Shown here piece by piece: positions 44,679-52,478 of a DNA stretch of 64,000 bases. Numbering within the stretch: position 1 is the first letter of the stretch; each line of letters starts with the position of its first letter. The notes beneath the pieces were generated by a model. That model did no database searches. It worked only from the letters and a program-made list of their open reading frames with translations, and was not told where the DNA came from. This DNA comes from an uncultured Bacteroides sp. (GTDB taxonomy: Bacteria; Bacteroidota; Bacteroidia; Bacteroidales; Bacteroidaceae). The position numbers were made by a program, and so were the translations under genes. The stretch covers positions 21,263 through 85,262 of the forward strand of contig CALUOR010000011.1 of the NCBI GenBank assembly GCA_944322285.1, given 5' to 3'.

Positions 44679-44699
44679 CACCAGTAAACGATAAACAGC

Positions 44700-45014
44700 A
44701 TGATTGTAACTTTCGATAAGGAATATTTGCGCGAACTCTACGAAACGGGGAAAAGTGACAAGAAGCACCGTTTTCAGCCTGACATCGTGAAGCGGTATCA
44801 AAAACGCATAGACACGCTTAAACGAGCCTTGAACGTGGAAGAATTGTTTACGATTCATTCTCTCAATTACGAAGTATTGAAAGGCGAAAAGGCGGGCATT
44901 TCTTCTATAAGAGTGAACAACCAATACCGCATTGAATTTACCGTGTCGGAGCAGGATTCTGAAACGATTGTTTACATCTGCAACATATTGGAATTGTCAA
45001 ACCATTATAAATGA
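44700..45014 (+). CDS. higB: HigB/RelE-family toxin
   Basis: A 104-residue protein of the RelE superfamily, HigB branch: MIVTFDKEYLRELYE, HRFQPDIVKRYQKRID, LHSLNYEVLKG-like block (IHSLNYEVLKGEKAG), SIRVNNQYRIEFTV. HigB toxins cleave mRNA on the ribosome. The antitoxin gene follows after 7 bases, in the toxin-first order typical of higBA. The unit has its own -7 box and is bracketed by 76-bp direct repeats. Confidence 0.9.
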   Translation: MIVTFDKEYLRELYETGKSDKKHRFQPDIVKRYQKRIDTLKRALNVEELFTIHSLNYEVLKGEKAGISSIRVNNQYRIEFTVSEQDSETIVYICNILELSNHYK

Positions 45015-45021
45015 TTCTGCT

Positions 45022-45366
45022 ATGGTTACGATTAAAGGAGTAGACTCAAAAATGATTGCCAACAACCTTGAACCGTCCGAACCGACACATCCGGGCGAAC
45101 TGCTCAAAGAGGAAATAGAATACCGGGGCATTTCACAGAAGAAGCTGGCGCAAGAGATAGGCATCTCATACAAAGTATTGAATGACATATTGAATTGCCG
45201 CCGTCCCGTCACCACGAACACGGCCCTGCTTGTGGAAGCCGCCTTGGGCATCCCTGCGCATATCCTTACAGGGTTGCAAATGGATTACAATATGCAGACC
45301 GCCAAGAAGGACAAGTCTTTCATGGAACGGCTTGCAAACATAAGGAAGATTGCGGCGATGCTGTAA
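45022..45366 (+). CDS. higA: HigA-family antitoxin
   Basis: A 114-residue XRE-type helix-turn-helix antitoxin: PSEPTHPGELLKEEIEYRG, then ISQKKLAQEIGISYKVLNDI, then RRPVTTNTALLVEAALGI and LQMDYNMQTAKKDK. It should bind HigB and repress the shared promoter. The open frame starts earlier in another reading context (44932), but that overlaps the toxin; the ATG at 45022 fits the family length. Confidence 0.9.
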   Translation: MVTIKGVDSKMIANNLEPSEPTHPGELLKEEIEYRGISQKKLAQEIGISYKVLNDILNCRRPVTTNTALLVEAALGIPAHILTGLQMDYNMQTAKKDKSFMERLANIRKIAAML

Positions 45367-45417
45367 ACTGCGACTACTTCAAAGATAACCCGTCCTGGCG
45401 TTCTTTTTCCGCCCGTT

Positions 45418-45493
45418 CCGGCGGATATGTCATCCGTTGGCCATGAGTATCAGGATTTTCAATCCGCTTAACATCTTATCTACAATAATCGGA
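45418..45493 (+). repeat. 76-bp direct repeat, right copy flanking higBA
   Basis: CCGGCGGATATGTCATCC to ACAATAATCGGAT, the partner of 44494-44569. It starts 52 bases after the higA stop. Confidence 0.75.
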
Positions 45494-45612
45494 TTGCAAA
45501 TCCGATTGGACGGCGTTCTTTGACTTGGTGGAAGCGTATCGCTGATTATTAAAAGATGCTAACTGATGTTGTTAAATAGATGACAGCATCAACAACGTAA
45601 CCATAAATGCGC

Positions 45613-45737
45613 TTACTTTGCAGTATGGCAAGAGCAATAAAGGAATTATATCTTATTTCTTAAACAGCAAGAAGAAGCAATAACGGAACTATAGTTTTTA
45701 TCGGCGGTGCGCTCCAAATCAAGCCACCGCCTTTTTC
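45613..45737 (+). ncRNA. Candidate small RNA or micro-ORF transcript
   Basis: A TTACTTTG box (45613-45620; one change from TAnnTTTG) is followed after about 80 bases by a strong terminator: GGCGGTG at 45703-45709 pairs with CACCGCC at 45725-45731, then TTTTT. The predicted transcript is about 110 nt. It contains a 12-codon frame from the ATG at 45625, reading MARAIKELYLIS. It may be an sRNA, a leader peptide unit or the remnant of a lost gene. Nothing else is visible in 45494-45860. Confidence 0.4.
45703..45737 (+). terminator. Rho-independent terminator of the candidate small RNA
   Basis: A seven-pair G/C stem GGCGGTG/CACCGCC with a 15-base loop is followed by TTTTT. Confidence 0.75.
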
Positions 45738-45860
45738 GTGCCCGGCGGATAGTGTTGGGCTTTGTTTTATCGTATTTTTAAAATATAGGATTTGAACGAA
45801 GCTAAATCCGTGCCTAAAAACAATCCGCTTATAACTATGAGTACAGAATTAATTTATACA

Positions 45861-46108
45861 ATAAATGGGAATTTAGTTTTAGGCACGGATTACGCGGATT
45901 ATATGGATTTTTTAATAAGGTCTTTGGTATATGTCATTAGCTACGCTCAAAACCACTTTTGATTATTATATTAAGGTATAGTCTGAGCGAAGCGAAAAAT
46001 CTCCCACACGCACTGGGAGATGCTTCACTACGTTCAGCATGACAAAAGAAATCCGTGATAAAATCCGTGTAATCCGTGCCTAAAACAACCCGCTAAATTA
46101 TCATTTAT
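45861..46108. repeat. Family A palindromic element, copy 7, with nested family B
   Basis: Ends ATAAATGGGAATTTAG and CGCTAAATTATCATTTAT; the similarity of the two ends extends outward to TATGAGTACAGAATTAAT (about 45837) and its inverted counterpart near 46130. The next layer is a GGCACGGATTACGCGGATT / AATCCGTGTAATCCGTGCC hairpin. A family B element (45932-46044, TGTCA...TGACA) is at the centre. Confidence 0.8.
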
Positions 46109-46330
46109 CGTAGTATACATTAATTCTGTGCTCATACTTATTAATTAGATGAACTTTAGATTGGTCATTCTAATTGGCCGGGATTTATTGATGCAATGAT
46201 GGGCATGGGTGAGGTTAGATTCTTCCTATCAGAATGCAACCTTCATTACACTTACTTTCCCGTTAGACCTTTTTGGTAATTTCAACTTATGAAGATAGGG
46301 ATAATTTTTTCCTTTCTCAAATTCTTTTGT

Positions 46331-46338
46331 TACATTTG
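46331..46338 (+). promoter_or_regulatory. Promoter -7 box of the AAA-ATPase-like gene
   Basis: TACATTTG matches TAnnTTTG, 19 bases before the ATG at 46358. Confidence 0.55.
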
Positions 46339-46357
46339 CATAAATGAATGATCGGAC

Positions 46358-47500
46358 ATGAGCACGAAGATTTATCCCATAGGAATCCAGAATTTTGAGA
46401 AGATTCGCAAAGAGGGCTATTTTTATGTAGACAAGACCGCCTTGGTGTATCAACTCGTTCGTACGGGCAGTTATTATTTCTTGAGCCGTCCCCGCCGGTT
46501 CGGCAAAAGCTTGTTGCTTTCCACGGTCGAAGCTTATATGCAGGGAAAGCGGGAGTTGTTTGAAGGATTGGCGATAGAGCAACTGGAAAAGGATTGGGTG
46601 GAGCACCCGATATTGCACATTGACCTGAACATCGAGAAGTATGACGAACCGGAAAGCTTGAATCGCATTCTGAATAACTATTTGTGTATCTGGGAAGATT
46701 TATATGGAAGCAGTCCGTCCGAGACTTCTTTGCCTTTGCGTTTTGCGGGCATTGTCCGGCGGGCTTATGAGCAGACGGGTCAGCGTGTTGTAATTTTGGT
46801 AGACGAGTATGACAAGCCCATGTTGCAGGCTATTGGGAACAGGGCTTTGCAAGAGGAGTACCGCAACACGTTGAAGCCTTTCTATGGCGTGCTGAAGACG
46901 CTGGACGGTTGCATCAAGTTTGCCATGCTGACGGGTGTCACCAAGTTTGGCAAGGTGAGCGTGTTCAGTGACTTGAATAACCTGCAAGACATCTCGATGA
47001 GTAAAAGATACGTCAGTCTGTGCGGACTCACCGAACAGGAGATTCGTGAGAGTCTGGATGTAGAGCTGCATGAACTGGCCGAGGCGCAAGGGCTTACCTA
47101 CGAAGAGACTTGCACCAAGCTGAAGGAATGGTATGACGGTTATCATTTCGCGCCCAACACTCAGGGCATTTACAATCCTTTCAGTTTGCTGAATACGTTC
47201 AAGGAAGAAGAATTCGGCAGTTACTGGTTCGAGACAGGCACGCCCACTTATCTGGCGGAGTTACTGAGGCAAAGTAAGTATAATCTGGAAGATACGTCTT
47301 ATAAGTGTAGCGGATTTGTATTAAGAGGTTTAGATGATGATGATGATTTGTTCTCATTATTTTATCATAGTGGTTTTCTTACTATAACAGGCTATAGTAG
47401 TAGGTTTGACTACTATACATTAGCTTGTCCAAACAAAGATGTAGAAAGAAACCTTATAAAAGCTCAGCCGCGAAATATGGAGAAGTGGATTGTGACGTAA
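46358..47500 (+). pseudogene. AAA-ATPase-like/PD-(D/E)xK protein, truncated at the C-terminus
   Basis: A 380-residue frame. The N-terminal half is the AAA_ATPase-like family abundant in Bacteroides: IYPIGIQNFEKIRKEGYFYVDKT, SRPRRFGKSLLLST with Walker A Lys, VVILVDEYDKPM as Walker B, and CTKLKEWYDGYHFA. Relatives are usually about 510-580 residues and continue after a TLGYPNKEVExGF-like block into a nuclease domain. Here that block reads TLACPNKDVE and then turns into an unrelated tail (RNLIKAQPRNMEK) and stops. The nuclease domain is missing and the regulator gene on the other strand begins 8 bases later. A deletion is likely; the ATPase part could still be made. Confidence 0.7.
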
Positions 47501-47508
47501 TCGTAAGA

Positions 47509-48102
47509 TTAATGATTCTTTTCTTTCCCTTCCTTCAGTCCTTGCAGGTATTCCGTAGGTGTCATGCCGGTATACATTTTGAAATGGCGTAGAGCGGTCA
47601 TCTTCGACTGGTAACCTACGCTGAAGAAAGCATTCTGTATGGAGGTGGTTCCATCTGTCTTCACCAGTTGCAGGAAGGCATGGATGCGGTGGCGGTTGAT
47701 GTAGTCTTTATAACCTGTATAGCCCGCTTCTTGTACGAGATGGCAGAAACGGGTGCGATTGGTTCCCAGCATGGCGGACAAGCTGTTGAGTGTGAGGTTA
47801 GGGTCACGCCATACCTCTTCTTTTTCCATCAGAACTGTCAGTTTCTCCCATAGTTTGCGACTATCGGGCGATAGGTTTTCCCATATTTCCGTATGCGGAG
47901 AAGACAGAATTGGGCAAGTCGGTTCTTCCGCTTTCCGGACTTCCTCCTCGTCCGGTGCGGATGTTGGTAGGGATGTGTCAGTCGGAAAATGTACGTCTTT
48001 GTTTTTCCAATGCAGGAAAATACGGACCAGAACCGCACAAAAAAGCAATGCCAACGTAAGCAGGCAGAAGAGGACATACAGCAGGGCGACTTTCCAATCC
48101 AT
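47509..48102 (-). CDS. Membrane-anchored AraC-type transcription regulator
   Basis: A 197-residue protein: one N-terminal transmembrane helix (VALLYVLFCLLTLALLFCAV), a charged linker, and a C-terminal AraC-type DNA-binding domain (LTLNSLSAMLGTNRTRFCHL, then IQNAFFSVGYQSKMTALRHFK and a YTGMTPTEYLQGL end). Second-helix sequence is somewhat degenerate. The frame opens at 48183, but the ATG at 48102 puts the membrane helix at the start. No sensor domain is present outside the membrane, so it may be a shortened relative of larger Bacteroides regulators. It lies about 60 bases downstream of a structured RNA. Confidence 0.75.
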   Translation of the reverse strand: MDWKVALLYVLFCLLTLALLFCAVLVRIFLHWKNKDVHFPTDTSLPTSAPDEEEVRKAEEPTCPILSSPHTEIWENLSPDSRKLWEKLTVLMEKEEVWRDPNLTLNSLSAMLGTNRTRFCHLVQEAGYTGYKDYINRHRIHAFLQLVKTDGTTSIQNAFFSVGYQSKMTALRHFKMYTGMTPTEYLQGLKEGKEKNH

Positions 48103-48160
48103 GGCCGAAGGACTACAACTTGTTATGCCGACAGCGTTCCCCAGATTCGGCTGTAAATGA

Positions 48161-48445
48161 AAAAGGCATGGGAACCTGTACATTCACCTATCCTACGTCC
48201 GGGCTCTCGCATGCCTCCCATCAGGATAGGCAACGCAGTTAGCCCACGCCAAGATGCTATAAATAAACTGCATGTCCTCCTAATGAAAGGATGCGGATAT
48301 AACATCTCAAGTGGACGTCTCCCGTTGCCGTTATCTTCTGATGGTCAAATTTGCGAGATTTGGACGTAGAAGATAAGGACGTAAACGCCTTTTCTATAAA
48401 AACTATAGAAACCTCCCTCACCCACTGGCTAACCGAGGTTCCCGA
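48161..48445 (-). ncRNA. Structured RNA of unknown family (free ncRNA or regulator leader)
   Basis: On the minus strand a -7 box (TACCTTTG, 48450-48457) is followed by about 285 bases full of pairings and then CCTTTTTC near 48161. The ends pair: GGGAACC (48443-48437) with GGTTCCC (48176-48170). Inner helices are TTATCTTCT/AGAAGATAA (48376-48368 with 48339-48331), a CTATAG...CTATAG hairpin near 48398-48413, and CCTATCCT/AGGATAGG (48230-48223 with 48194-48187). AGGCATG (48216-48210), in the loop of the last helix, can pair with CATGCCT (48170-48164), forming a pseudoknot. Closed ends and a T-run suggest an independent RNA. 6S RNA is possible; tmRNA, RNase P and SRP signatures are absent. The alternative is a 5' leader of the AraC-type gene. 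Confidence 0.55.
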
Positions 48446-48449
48446 GAGG

Positions 48450-48480
48450 CAAAGGTAGCGATTTATTCCGATATGGCAAG
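48450..48480 (-). promoter_or_regulatory. Promoter of the structured RNA
   Basis: TACCTTTG at 48450-48457 (minus strand) with CTTG 19 bases upstream (48477-48480), close to the TTTG/TAnnTTTG consensus and spacing. Confidence 0.6.
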
Positions 48481-48577
48481 ATTGCCGCCTCGGAATTTGC
48501 GCGCTTGAAGTATTATTCTTGCCCTGTCTTTTTCGTTGATGCCGGCTCGTTTTATTGGATATATCGGTAGGAAAGAT

Positions 48578-48585
48578 TATATTTG
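48578..48585 (+). promoter_or_regulatory. Promoter -7 box of the amide hydrolase/GH3 pair
   Basis: TATATTTG matches TAnnTTTG; ATTG lies 20 bases upstream (48554-48557). Transcription would start near 48592, the first bases of the family A element, so the whole leader is that element. Confidence 0.6.
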
Positions 48586-48590
48586 TATTG

Positions 48591-48837
48591 TAAATGGGAA
48601 TTTAGTTTTAGGCACGGATTACACGGATTACATGGATTTTTAAGAAAATCTCTTGTATTTGTCATTAGCTACGCTCAAAACCACTTTTGATTATTGTATT
48701 AAGGTATAGTCTGAGCGAAGCGAAGAATCTCCCTCACGCACTGGGAGATGCTTCACTGCGTTCAGCATGACAAAAGAAATCCGTGACCAATCCGCGTAAT
48801 CCGTGCCTAAAAACAGCCCGCTAAATTATCATTTAAT
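48591..48837. repeat. Family A palindromic element, copy 8, with nested family B, ending at a start codon
   Basis: TAAATGGGAATTTAG at the left; GCTAAATTATCATTTAAT at the right, 3 bases before the ATG at 48841. Layers are as in copy 7: a GGCACGGATTACACGGATT hairpin around a family B element at 48660-48772. Confidence 0.8.
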
Positions 48838-48840
48838 AGC

Positions 48841-50052
48841 ATGAAACAACTACTTTTATTACTATTGTGTTTGTATGGCGGAGTTGTAGGTTGGGCATGT
48901 ACTTCTGCTGTTGTTTCCGGACGGGCAACGCCGGACGGACGGCCTTTGTTGTGGAAACACCGCGACACGGACTTCCTGCAAAACCATGTGGAGTATGTCC
49001 GTGGCGAACGTTACGACTTCATTGCCGTGGTAAACAGTGCCGATTACCGTCTGAAAAAAGAGGCGTGGATAGGGGTAAATTCCGCCGGCTTTGCCTTGAT
49101 GAACACACAGAGTTACAACTTGGTGGACGTGAAGGAAGGGGAAGAACGGGGCGTGGCCAACGGGCGTGCCATTCATCGGGCATTGGAATTATGCGCCACG
49201 GTAGATGATTTCCGTCATTATCTGGACACCCTTCGGAAGCCCAGTATGATAGAAGCGAACTTCGGTGTGATAGACGCGCGGGGTGGGGCGGTGATGTTCG
49301 AAGTGGATGATTATGGTTATAAGGCGTATGATGCCAACGACCCGCAGGTTGCTCCCGACGGTTATGTGGCACGCACCAATTTCTCAGTTTCGGGTACGTA
49401 TGGTCCGGGTGCGGGCGTCGTACGCTATCAGGAGGCGGTGCGTGTGCTCGAACCTTTAGCACGTGAGCAAGCCATTACTCCCGGACGGATATTCACGGAC
49501 CTTTCGCGCTCGTTCCATCATTGCCTTTTGGGCGTAGACTTGCGTCAGCCTCCTTTCACGGGGGAGGATGCTTCGGGCTGGTTTGTCGACCAGGATTTTA
49601 TTCCCCGCAGCAGCACATCGTGTTCGGTGGTGGTGCAAGGCGTGAAGAAAGGAGAAAATGCCTCCCTGAGCACCATGTGGACACTCTTGGGGTATCCGCC
49701 TACGGGCATAGCCATTCCTCTATGGGTGGATGAGGAGTTGCCGGAGACGGTTTGTATGGATAAATCGTTGGGCACTTCGCCTTTGTCCTATGAGTCATTA
49801 CGTCTAAAAGATGAGGTGTTCAGCCTGAAATGGGGCATGGGCAGTGAACGTTACCTGCATTGGGCGTTGCTTTACAACGAAGAAGGCAATGGATACATGC
49901 AGCGGCTGGCACCGGTAGAGAATCGGATTAAGGCAAGAGGCATCGCCTTGTTGGAAGAATGGCGAAAGAGGGGGCAACGGAATAAGCAGGACATGAGCCT
50001 GTTTTACGAATGGATAGAAAACGTGGGTAAGGACTTATATTATAAAGAATAA
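48841..50052 (+). CDS. Exported Ntn-type linear amide hydrolase (choloylglycine hydrolase/C45-like)
   Basis: A 403-residue protein with a signal peptide ending GWA-C20. Cys20 in ACTSAVVSGRATPDGRPLLWKHRDTD matches the N-terminal nucleophile pattern of choloylglycine hydrolase / acyl-transferase (C45) type enzymes: after the signal is cut, the Cys becomes residue 1. Later blocks are WIGVNSAGFALMNTQSYN, VIDARGGAVMFEVDDYGY and YVARTNF. The family cleaves linear amides such as bile-acid conjugates, N-acyl amino acids or penicillins; the substrate here is unknown. Cys20 could also be read as a lipobox, which would block this chemistry, but the surrounding motif favours the nucleophile. GH3 follows after 2 bases. 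Confidence 0.8.
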   Translation: MKQLLLLLLCLYGGVVGWACTSAVVSGRATPDGRPLLWKHRDTDFLQNHVEYVRGERYDFIAVVNSADYRLKKEAWIGVNSAGFALMNTQSYNLVDVKEGEERGVANGRAIHRALELCATVDDFRHYLDTLRKPSMIEANFGVIDARGGAVMFEVDDYGYKAYDANDPQVAPDGYVARTNFSVSGTYGPGAGVVRYQEAVRVLEPLAREQAITPGRIFTDLSRSFHHCLLGVDLRQPPFTGEDASGWFVDQDFIPRSSTSCSVVVQGVKKGENASLSTMWTLLGYPPTGIAIPLWVDEELPETVCMDKSLGTSPLSYESLRLKDEVFSLKWGMGSERYLHWALLYNEEGNGYMQRLAPVENRIKARGIALLEEWRKRGQRNKQDMSLFYEWIENVGKDLYYKE

Positions 50053-50054
50053 CA

Positions 50055-52463
50055 ATGAAAAACAAACGATTGGCTACATGCATGCTATTGGGAGTGTGTA
50101 TGGCGCTTCCCTTGCATGCGCAGAAGCATTCCATCTATCACGAAGGATGGATTGACTTCAATAAGAATGGAGTGAAGGATGTGTATGAAGACGCTTCGCA
50201 ACCTTTGGAAAAACGGGTACAGGATTTGTTGTCGCAGATGAATGTGGAAGAGAAAACCTGCCAGTTGGCTACCCTCTATGGCTATGGACGAGTGTTGCGG
50301 GATTCGTTGCCTACGCCGGGATGGAAGCAGGAAGTCTGGAAGGACGGCATTGCCAATATCGATGAAATGCTGAACGGCGTAGGCGGGAAGTCGAAGCGGG
50401 TAGAACCGATGCTCTACCCGTTTAAGAATCATGCCAAAGCCATCAACCAAGTACAGCGTTGGTTCATAGAAGAGACGCGGCTGGGCATACCCGTGGACTT
50501 CAGCAACGAGGGCATCCATGGACTGAACCATACGAAAGCTACGCCTTTGCCCGCTCCCATCGCGGTGGGAAGCACTTGGAACCGGGAGTTGGTACATCAG
50601 GCAGGCGTCATTATCGGGCAAGAGGCGCGTATGCTGGGGTACACCAATGTCTATGCGCCGATACTCGATATAGCCCGTGATCCTCGCTGGGGGCGTACGT
50701 TGGAGTGTTATGGGGAAGACCCTTACCTGGTGGCTTCGTTAGGCACGGAGATGGTGAAGGGCATCCAGTCGCAGGGAGTGGCTTCCACCTTGAAGCACTA
50801 TGCGGTCTATAGTGTGCCCAAAGGCGGACGTGACGGCAATTGCCGCACCGACCCGCATGTGGCTCCACGCGAATTGCACCAGCTTTATCTGTACCCCTTC
50901 AAGAAGGTCATTCAGGAGGCTCATCCCATGGGTGTGATGAGCAGCTACAACGATTGGGACGGAGTTCCTGTCAGCGCCAGCTATTATTTCCTGACGGAAC
51001 TGTTGCGTGAGGAATATGGCTTCGATGGATATGTGGTGAGCGATAGCGAGGCAGTGGAGTTTGTCCAGACTAAGCATCATGTGGCCGACACGTATGAGGA
51101 AGCGGTTCGTCAGGTGTTGGAAGCCGGACTGAACGTACGTACTCATTTTACGCCGCCTTCGGATTTCATTCTTCCCATCCGCCGTTTGCTGGAAGAAAAG
51201 CGAATCTCCATGGCTACCATAGACAAGCGTGTGGCGGAAGTGTTGCGCATAAAATTCCGTTTGGGATTGTTCGACCATCCGTATGTGGATGAAAAAGAAA
51301 TGTCCGCTAAGAAAGGTGGCATAGAACATCACATGGACTTTGTGAAGCAGGTACAACAGCAATCGTTAGTTTTGCTGAAGAATGAGGACGGGTTGCTTCC
51401 TTTGGATAAAAAGCAGGTGAAGAAAGTGTTGGTGACAGGACCTTTGGCGGACGAAAGCAACTTTATGGAAAGCCGTTACGGGCCTAACCGGTTGGAAAAG
51501 ATTTCCGTAGTGAACGGATTGCGTGCTTATTTAGGTAAAGATGCCGTAATCTATGCAAAAGGGTGCGACATCGTGGATAAGGACTGGCCGGCAAGCGAGA
51601 TACTTCCTACTCCGCTGACCGAACAAGAAAAGGCGGATATGGCGGAAGCCGTAGAAAAGGCTTCGGAATGTGACGTGATAATAGCCGTGTTGGGTGAGGA
51701 TGAATATCGCACGGGTGAAAGCCGTTCGCGCACCTCGCTCGATTTGCCCGGGCGTCAGCAACAACTGCTTGAGGCATTGTACGCTACGGGGAAGCCGGTC
51801 GTGCTTGTTCTGATTAATGGCCAGCCGTTGACTATCAACTGGGCGGACCAATATATTCCCGCCATCTTGGAGACTTGGTTCCCGAATTGCCAAGGTGGGA
51901 ATGTCATTGCCGAAACTTTATTTGGTGAATGTAATCCGGGTGGTAAACTGACTGTTACCTTCCCTAAAAGTGTTGGGCAGATAGAGCTGAATTTTCCTTT
52001 CAAACCGGGTTCACATGGAAGCCAGCCACAAAGCGGGCCTAACGGTGCCGGTTCGACCCGTGTGTTAGGTGAGCTTTATCCTTTTGGTTACGGATTGAGC
52101 TACACGACCTTTGCTTATTCAGATTTGGAAGTTACTCCGTTGGAGCAGCCCACGCAGGGGGATTATACCGTGAAGTTGAAGGTAACCAATACAGGTAAAC
52201 GTTCGGGCGATGAAGTGGTGCAGCTATATGTGCGCGACAAAGTGGGCAGTGTCATTACCTACGATTCGCAATTGCGCGGCTTCGAGCGTGTCACGTTACA
52301 ACCCGGTGAAACAAAAACGGTCACTTTCCGCCTGACTCCGGAAGACTTGCAGCTGTTAGACCGCAATATGCGCTGGACGGTAGAGCCCGGAGAGTTTGAA
52401 CTGATGGTAGGCGCTTCGAGCAAAGACATTCGCCTGCGTCAGACGGTAAAGGCGTTGCCCTGA
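50055..52463 (+). CDS. GH3 beta-glycosidase, exported
   Basis: An 802-residue enzyme with signal peptide ending LPLHA. A short EF-hand-like motif (DFNKNGVKDVYED) precedes the GH3 N-domain (FSNEGIHGL, ARDPRWGRTLECYGEDPYL, LKHYAVYSVPKGGRDG). The nucleophile is Asp330 in GYVVSDSEAVEF. The (alpha/beta)6 domain shows SLVLLKNEDGLLPL and GEDEYRTGESRSRTSLDLPG, and a fibronectin-III-like domain closes the protein (YPFGYGLSYTTF onward). It hydrolyses beta-linked glucosides, xylosides or similar in the periplasm; specificity cannot be assigned. It is 2 bases after the amide hydrolase, so the two are co-expressed, perhaps on a conjugated plant or bile compound. Confidence 0.9.
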   Translation: MKNKRLATCMLLGVCMALPLHAQKHSIYHEGWIDFNKNGVKDVYEDASQPLEKRVQDLLSQMNVEEKTCQLATLYGYGRVLRDSLPTPGWKQEVWKDGIANIDEMLNGVGGKSKRVEPMLYPFKNHAKAINQVQRWFIEETRLGIPVDFSNEGIHGLNHTKATPLPAPIAVGSTWNRELVHQAGVIIGQEARMLGYTNVYAPILDIARDPRWGRTLECYGEDPYLVASLGTEMVKGIQSQGVASTLKHYAVYSVPKGGRDGNCRTDPHVAPRELHQLYLYPFKKVIQEAHPMGVMSSYNDWDGVPVSASYYFLTELLREEYGFDGYVVSDSEAVEFVQTKHHVADTYEEAVRQVLEAGLNVRTHFTPPSDFILPIRRLLEEKRISMATIDKRVAEVLRIKFRLGLFDHPYVDEKEMSAKKGGIEHHMDFVKQVQQQSLVLLKNEDGLLPLDKKQVKKVLVTGPLADESNFMESRYGPNRLEKISVVNGLRAYLGKDAVIYAKGCDIVDKDWPASEILPTPLTEQEKADMAEAVEKASECDVIIAVLGEDEYRTGESRSRTSLDLPGRQQQLLEALYATGKPVVLVLINGQPLTINWADQYIPAILETWFPNCQGGNVIAETLFGECNPGGKLTVTFPKSVGQIELNFPFKPGSHGSQPQSGPNGAGSTRVLGELYPFGYGLSYTTFAYSDLEVTPLEQPTQGDYTVKLKVTNTGKRSGDEVVQLYVRDKVGSVITYDSQLRGFERVTLQPGETKTVTFRLTPEDLQLLDRNMRWTVEPGEFELMVGASSKDIRLRQTVKALP

Positions 52464-52478
52464 AGCTTTGTGCAGGAA

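Noticed and set aside
20892-48837. Family A repeats as rho-independent terminators
   Set aside because: Their stems are long, but no T-run follows, they occur in leaders as well as after genes, and the interiors vary too much for that role.
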